Source: Alkalihalobacterium sp048323755 (GTDB lineage Bacteria > Bacillota > Bacilli > Bacillales > Bacillaceae_F). Taken from it: 9,250 nt of DNA. Position numbers and translations under genes: made by a program. The stretch covers positions 1 through 9,250 of the forward strand of contig NZ_JBLWFS010000051.1 in the NCBI RefSeq assembly GCF_048323755.1. Direction: 5' to 3'. Positions within the stretch are counted from its first letter, which is position 1; each line of letters opens with the position of its first letter. Below are positions 5,960 to 9,250 of this stretch, piece after piece. Below the pieces are notes generated by a model. The model saw nothing but the letters and a program-made list of their open reading frames with translations. It had not been told where the DNA came from and searched no databases.

Positions 5960-6049
5960 TTGACCTGATTAATTCAAAGTGTGAACAGTTTATTTTTTGT
6001 GTAGTTTTTTAAGTTAAAAATCCAAATGTCTTAATAGTTTCGAAAGCTG

Positions 6050-6351
6050 GTGTCTGACTTGAAAAAACAATACCTTGATTTAATGCAATTCTTCGAAGGG
6101 TACGTAAGGAATTACCGGAGAATAACTTATCAGTTGCACATAATCGTTCAATGTTTACAAAAAGAGAAATTGATTATTTTGCTAACTTAGGAGAAATGCT
6201 CGCCGTTCTAATGATTTACCGTTTCTATGATAGAAATTTTGATGTTGAGAGGGTTAGGGCGTACCATTTAAGTCCAGATGGCAAAGAGCAAGTAAGGGAA
6301 GCAACTTGTAAGCAGGATGAAGTCGGCTATTGGTTTATGTACTTCATTTAG
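6050..6351 (+). pseudogene. Decayed cargo gene, copy 2, with large in-frame deletion
   Basis: A GTG at 6050 starts the same SDLKKQYLDLMQFFEGYVRN as copy 1, but one base is missing near 6123 (GAGAATAAC against GAGAATGAAC), which breaks the frame. The original frame resumes with an ATG at 6151 and runs FTKREIDYFANLGEMLAVLM and so on to a TAG at 6349-6351. The middle of the protein, including the MDLSWW and LHLEWEN blocks, is absent through an exact in-frame deletion of about 100 codons after GEML. The ending YHLSPDGKEQVREA...YWFMYFI is intact and shows how copy 1 should have read. A 66-residue product could be made from 6151, but it lacks a clear ribosome binding site. Confidence 0.7.
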
Positions 6352-6392
6352 AATGGATGTGTAAAAACGTATCCGCTGCGAATTTACGAATT

Positions 6393-6443
6393 CGGGCCCT
6401 GACCCTCACTACAGTAAAGTATTACCGCAGCGGGGACAGACCC
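6393..6443. repeat. REP-like stem-loop, copy 5
   Basis: CGGGCCCTGACCCTCACT (left arm), the loop ACAGTAAAGTATTACCGC, and AGCGGGGACAGACCCG (right arm) form the stem. The right arm is the closest to the GGGGACAGACCC consensus in the window. It closes the cargo of the second copy and lies 80 bp upstream of the next gene. Confidence 0.7.
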
Positions 6444-6485
6444 GCTTTCCTAATAATATGAGAGTGGTGTCATTAAATGATAAAC

Positions 6486-6505
6486 TAATAGAAAATATTC
6501 TATTA
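6486..6505. promoter_or_regulatory. Perfect inverted repeat next to a ribosome binding site
   Basis: TAATAGAA-AATA-TTCTATTA is an exact 8-bp inverted repeat that ends where the AAAGGAAGTGG ribosome binding site of the 6523 gene begins. It could be an operator or an mRNA hairpin affecting translation. AT-rich sequence makes chance palindromes more likely. Confidence 0.35.
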
Positions 6506-6522
6506 AAGGAAGTGGAACGGGA

Positions 6523-7419
6523 ATGAAGTCTAGTATATTTAATTTTATTGGGGATTTTTCGAGTACTTTAGAAGAATTAGCATTACGTGTAGAAGCACTC
6601 TTATGGGATCAACCACAAGCAGCTATTACCCAATCACGCTTGTTTGGAGAAATGTTAGTGTCCATGATCTTTGAGCAAGAAAACATGAATGAAGTGTATC
6701 CAATGAAACAGGTGGAAAAGATAAATAGATTGTATAAACACGATATTATTCAAGACGATATTTATAAGAAATTGGAGTACATAAGAAAAAACGGAAATAT
6801 TGCGTCTCATCAAGTGTTAGAGATGTGTCAAGAAGTAGCGAAGCAAGTGCATCAGGCGCTGTTCGATATTAGTGTATGGTATGCAGAAGTTTATGGTCAT
6901 TATACGTTTAGTGCCCCAACATATGAGCTACCTTCTAAGCCTAATCAAGACCATCATGATATGAAACAATGGATGGATGCGTATATACAAGAAACTACAA
7001 AGCGGCTGACGGAAATAGAAGCACACCTAGAACAACTAAAACAAGAAAAATATCAGCAAGAAGATTTGGTTAATGAAAAGGAGAAATCTAGAGTTCGTAC
7101 TGCCCTTAAACCGGTTAAATCAAATGAACGCAGTTTCCCTTTAGAGCAATTCGAATCCACATTTAAAAAAGTGAATTTTAAGAGAACCAATCTTATTGCT
7201 ATTCATCCTTCAATAGTGGAGCAAGAGAAGATGTTCATGGAAGTGCCAAACAAGCAAAGAAAAAGTACAGCGTTAAGACGCTTCCCTAAAATGGAAGAAG
7301 GCGGCAAACTTAAGTCTAATTATGGATATATGTATACGTTCCAAACCAAAAGAGAACTAGAAGAGTTGCTACGACGAGTAGTAGAAATCTTAAACTCTAG
7401 AAATCCTTTGAGCGTATAA
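6523..7419 (+). CDS. DUF4145/HEPN-like domain protein with coiled coil
   Basis: ATG 6523 follows AAAGGAAGTGG with 7-bp spacing; the product is 298 residues, with no signal peptide or membrane segment. Residues about 12-115 match the DUF4145 pattern seen at the N-terminus of HsdR-type restriction subunits: PQAAITQSRLFGEMLVSMIF, then KINRLYKHDIIQDDIYKKLE, then IRKNGNIASH with R88 and H96. The fold is HEPN-like, although the R-to-H spacing (x7) differs from the catalytic Rx4-6H. Residues about 148-190 are rich in E, K and Q in heptad style and probably form a coiled coil. The C-terminal ~100 residues (FPLEQFESTFKKVNFKRTNL, then RRFPKMEEGGKLKSNYGYMY) are not recognised. The complete protein is too short to be a restriction enzyme: it has no helicase or nuclease block. 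It may be a regulator or accessory subunit. It starts 80 bp after a REP-like stem-loop and may be further cargo. Confidence 0.7.
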   Translation: MKSSIFNFIGDFSSTLEELALRVEALLWDQPQAAITQSRLFGEMLVSMIFEQENMNEVYPMKQVEKINRLYKHDIIQDDIYKKLEYIRKNGNIASHQVLEMCQEVAKQVHQALFDISVWYAEVYGHYTFSAPTYELPSKPNQDHHDMKQWMDAYIQETTKRLTEIEAHLEQLKQEKYQQEDLVNEKEKSRVRTALKPVKSNERSFPLEQFESTFKKVNFKRTNLIAIHPSIVEQEKMFMEVPNKQRKSTALRRFPKMEEGGKLKSNYGYMYTFQTKRELEELLRRVVEILNSRNPLSV

Positions 7420-7443
7420 GATCTAGTGGAATACTATGGTAAG

Positions 7444-7471
7444 GGAAGCAAGGGGAGGTTCTCTTGCTTCC
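7444..7471 (+). terminator. Stem-loop downstream of the DUF4145 gene
   Basis: GGAAGCAAG (7444-7452) and CTTGCTTCC (7463-7471) form a perfect 9-bp stem with a ten-base loop, 25 bp after the stop codon. No T-run follows, so it may be an mRNA-stabilising hairpin rather than an efficient terminator. Confidence 0.5.
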
Positions 7472-7682
7472 TGTGATTCGCTAAACTACCGAAGCGGAAG
7501 AACTGGTATTGTGCATTTATTAATTAATGAAGTTTAAGTTGATAATCAAATCGAATGATCCGATTGTTTGAGCAATACAAAAAGAAGCTAGAGTATGGAT
7601 ACCGAATTATTACAGGTAGTGAGGTTAATAAAGTTTATATAAATCAATTATAAATAACTAAAAAATAGGCGCTCATGGGTGT
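7472..7682. other. Intergenic stretch with possible small remnant
   Basis: No convincing gene is present. ACTACCGAAGCGG near 7485 faintly resembles the repeat core TTACCGCAGCGG. An ATG at 7555 opens a 32-residue frame (MIRLFEQYKKKLEYGYRIIT and on to INQL) ending at TAA 7651-7653, without a ribosome binding site; it is probably a fragment or chance. GTAACG-AGTTC-CGTTAC (7681-7697) is a short hairpin at the edge of the sigma remnant. Confidence 0.3.
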
Positions 7683-8071
7683 AACGAGTTCCGTTACCTA
7701 TCGCAAACAATGGTGTGTCTTCATACAAAGCTTTATCATATATTTTTTCTATTGCTATGAATGAATCTAAAAAAGTATTAAAGAAAAAAGGGAAAGAACA
7801 AGTCATTTCTATCAATGATGATCGCTTTTGGAATATTTACGCGAATGACCATGATACCGAACCTAGTGTGTTAACTATTGAAATGAATAATGAAACAGTA
7901 CAGACCATAAGCCAGATACAAGAAGTTTACAAACAGCTTCTATTATTAAAATATGAACTGGAACTAAGTTATAAGGAGATAGGATTATTACTTGGAATGA
8001 AGGAAGGGACCATTAAGACTTATTTATTCCGCGCAAGAAAAGAGTTTCAAAAGAAGTGGAGGAATCTCTTG
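7683..8071 (+). pseudogene. 5'-truncated ECF sigma factor gene
   Basis: From 7715 the frame reads VSSYKALSYIFSIAMNESKK and then VLKKKGKE, which resembles the end of sigma region 2 (SSFxTWLxRIAxN). It continues with a region 4 helix-turn-helix, VYKQLLLLKYELELSYKEIG, then LLLGMKEGTIKTYLFRARKE. Most of region 2, needed for -10 recognition and core binding, is missing. A neighbouring frame at 7683-7715 reads NEFRYLSQTMV and would join well if two bases of the GTGTGT run near 7713-7718 were removed, so a 2-bp expansion is a likely frameshift. No ribosome binding site precedes the GTG at 7715. The frame runs without a stop into the anti-sigma gene. The pair was probably an ECF sigma/anti-sigma operon; the sigma gene now looks dead. 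Confidence 0.65.
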
Positions 8072-9001
8072 ATGAGTGATTATACAGGTGATATCTTTGA
8101 TGAAAAGAAGATAAAAAAGGCGATTAAAAAGGGTAAAACAAAGTCAATAATTACAATTGTTTTAGTTTCTTTTTTAGTATTTGTTGTTTTAACTATTTCC
8201 AATTTCGCCATTTCCGCTTACTTTAGTAAAAAGGCATTTGAACGAAGGGATGCTTATGTCAGGCTTACTACTCCCAATGGCTATATAAGTGAAACAATTG
8301 ATTCAACAGGTATTCTTGGAGGAATTAGCAATTATAAAGTTTCAAAAGACATGAAAAGGAAAGCAGTTGTAATTGAACAAAATCAATATTCATTTGGTCT
8401 TTTTCCATCTACTTTGATGTCAAGAGGTCACGGAGGCAGTATTGGAGTCACGGGGGAAGACTGGCAGTTTCAATATAAAGAAAACGGCTGGAGAGAAATG
8501 ATGTTCTTTCATCCCAATGTCTCTTATAAAAAATACAATAATGACGAAGAGCTAATTAATAGCATAGAAGGGGATAAAATTTATGAGGTTGCCCTCTCTT
8601 TTGATAAGCCTTACAAACAAAGTGAATTACCTGTTGGTGAGCTTCCAAAAATGACTTGGTTCTGGATTAACACCTACACTGATAGCCAAATAGAAACATT
8701 TCAAGAAGAAGTAACAGAGTATGATTGGTCTGCGACATTCATTCGTGAACGTGAAGCTTTAGGGTTCTCAGCTCATTCAACAACTAGATTGGATTATGAA
8801 TATAATCGATTTCTCGAATTACTTCAAACTAGTTTTTCAAGGGACCACCATAAAGCGTTTAGTACCCTAGATGGTAAAAAAGTAAAAGATATAGAGATAT
8901 TAGGTATTGTCGTGTATGGAACGAAGGAGCAAATCTTAGAAATTATGGAAGAACCTATTATAAAAGCAGCTTCTTTAGGGGGAATCATTGACAACTATTA
9001 G
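8072..9001 (+). CDS. Membrane anti-sigma factor (sigma regulator N/C-terminal type)
   Basis: ATG 8072 is preceded by GTGGAGGA with 9-bp spacing, a strong ribosome binding site, so this is taken as the start although the frame is open back to 7715. The product is 309 residues. Residues 1-23 are charged and cytoplasmic, the region that usually holds the sigma factor; residues about 24-48 (SIITIVLVSFLVFVVLTISN and on) form one membrane segment; the rest should lie outside the membrane. AYVRLTTPNGYISE and the following ~60 residues resemble the sigma-regulator N-terminal domain. YEVALSFDKPYKQSELPVGE, WFWINTYTD and the final ~100 residues resemble the sigma-regulator C-terminal domain found in YhdL-like anti-sigma factors of Bacillus. 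The reading frame is intact although its partner sigma gene is truncated. In the usual arrangement sigma and anti-sigma overlap slightly in different frames; here they share one frame. Confidence 0.75.
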   Translation: MSDYTGDIFDEKKIKKAIKKGKTKSIITIVLVSFLVFVVLTISNFAISAYFSKKAFERRDAYVRLTTPNGYISETIDSTGILGGISNYKVSKDMKRKAVVIEQNQYSFGLFPSTLMSRGHGGSIGVTGEDWQFQYKENGWREMMFFHPNVSYKKYNNDEELINSIEGDKIYEVALSFDKPYKQSELPVGELPKMTWFWINTYTDSQIETFQEEVTEYDWSATFIREREALGFSAHSTTRLDYEYNRFLELLQTSFSRDHHKAFSTLDGKKVKDIEILGIVVYGTKEQILEIMEEPIIKAASLGGIIDNY

Positions 9002-9083
9002 TATTTTTAAGAAATAAAATCCATCACATTGGGAAATTTCCTCTGTTGTATATAGAAAACAGGAACAAAATATTTAAACAAAC

Positions 9084-9118
9084 GGAGGCGATACTTTAAG
9101 ATGGTATCACTTGCCTTC
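9084..9118. repeat. Imperfect hairpin in the 3' intergenic region
   Basis: GGAGGC-GATAC pairs with GTATC-ACTT-GCCTTC around TTTAAGATG, with a four-base bulge and one wobble. No gene was seen between 9002 and 9250. Function unknown; it may be part of another interspersed repeat. Confidence 0.3.
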
Positions 9119-9205
9119 TTGCGCTAAACCAGCTAATAGTTTGTCAATATTTTTCTATAAAAATCTTGAAAACCACATGCTATACTAAAAATAGACATAC
9201 TAAAT

Positions 9206-9237
9206 AACCTTCCCTAAGTACATTATTGGAAGGTTTT
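9206..9237 (+). terminator. Rho-independent terminator at the right edge
   Basis: AACCTTCC (9206-9213) and GGAAGGTT (9228-9235) form a perfect 8-bp stem followed by TTTTGTTG. It is about 200 bp past the anti-sigma stop and could end that transcript, or a short transcript starting nearby. Confidence 0.65.
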
Positions 9238-9250
9238 GTTGTATTTAGTC

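Larger units (their letters stand above)
5777..6351 (+). repeat. Long direct repeat, copy 2
   Basis: This is the counterpart of 1588-2448, with an internal deletion of about 300 bp and scattered substitutions. The two copies lie about 4.2 kb apart in the same orientation. Confidence 0.85.
5777..6443. mobile_element. Second cargo-bearing copy, right end missing
   Basis: The left end ATGTCACTGTGACAACCCGA (5777-5796) is identical to that of the compact element. The left arm carries about 10 extra bases (ACACCCCGAA-type duplication near 5797). It is followed by a stem-loop (5847-5892), the leader, a shrunken copy of the decayed gene, and a second stem-loop (6393-6443). After CCGCTTTC at 6442-6449 the similarity to the known right arms stops, and no right terminal repeat is found downstream in the window. 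The copy is therefore truncated, or its right end lies beyond a further insertion. Confidence 0.65.

Noticed and set aside
1118..6443. CRISPR array
   Set aside because: The repeats are few, long, unevenly spaced and contain inverted ends and hairpins; there are no regular short repeats with spacers and no cas genes.
9141..9186. Promoter near TTGTCA or TTGAAA with TATACT
   Set aside because: The spacers are about 9 bp or more than 30 bp, so no -35/-10 pair with acceptable spacing is present.

Overview
The window is low-GC Firmicute DNA, most likely from a Bacillus-like member of the Bacillaceae. The support is AT-rich codon use, strong AAGGAGG-type ribosome binding sites, GTG/TTG starts, and a sigma/anti-sigma pair of the Bacillus type. 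All recognisable genes are on the + strand. The stretch reads as an accessory region: a few intact genes separated by degenerate genes and by several copies of one interspersed repeat family.

Layout. (1) 3-1076 is the C-terminal part of a sulfatase whose start lies outside the window. (2) 1118-1371 is a compact 254-bp element with about 20-bp terminal inverted repeats (tip ATGTCACTGTGACAACCCGA) and an internal REP-like stem-loop of the GGGTCTGTCTCCC / GGGGTAGACAGGTCCC type. Behind it lie a C-terminal gene remnant and a terminator. (3) 1588-3760 has the same left arm and the same right arm, but about 1.9 kb of cargo sits between them: a broken gene (1848-2448), a doubtful 48-residue ORF, and an intact CBS-HEPN gene (2818-3600). 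(4) 3979-5700 encodes a large homing-endonuclease-like protein with zinc ribbons, a Vsr/EDxHD-like nuclease core and three C-terminal NUMOD1-like repeats. (5) 5777-6443 is a second copy of the left arm plus the same broken gene, now with an in-frame deletion of about 300 bp, closed by another REP-like stem-loop. (6) 6523-7419 encodes a protein with a DUF4145/HEPN-like N-terminus and a coiled coil. (7) 7683-9001 is a decayed ECF sigma-factor gene that now reads in frame into an intact membrane anti-sigma factor gene.

The most interesting structure is the repeat family. The 254-bp element looks like the empty form. In the two larger copies, cargo lies between direct repeats of the stem-loop core (GTATTACCGCAGCGGG and close variants), so the stem-loop appears to be the place where genes enter or leave. 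No transposase or recombinase is visible, so the element is non-autonomous here. The intact genes associated with it have HEPN or DUF4145 domains, which are common in RNA-targeting toxins, restriction enzymes and phage defence. A link to defence is an inference from domains and setting only.

All family names come from reading motifs by eye. No database search was possible.
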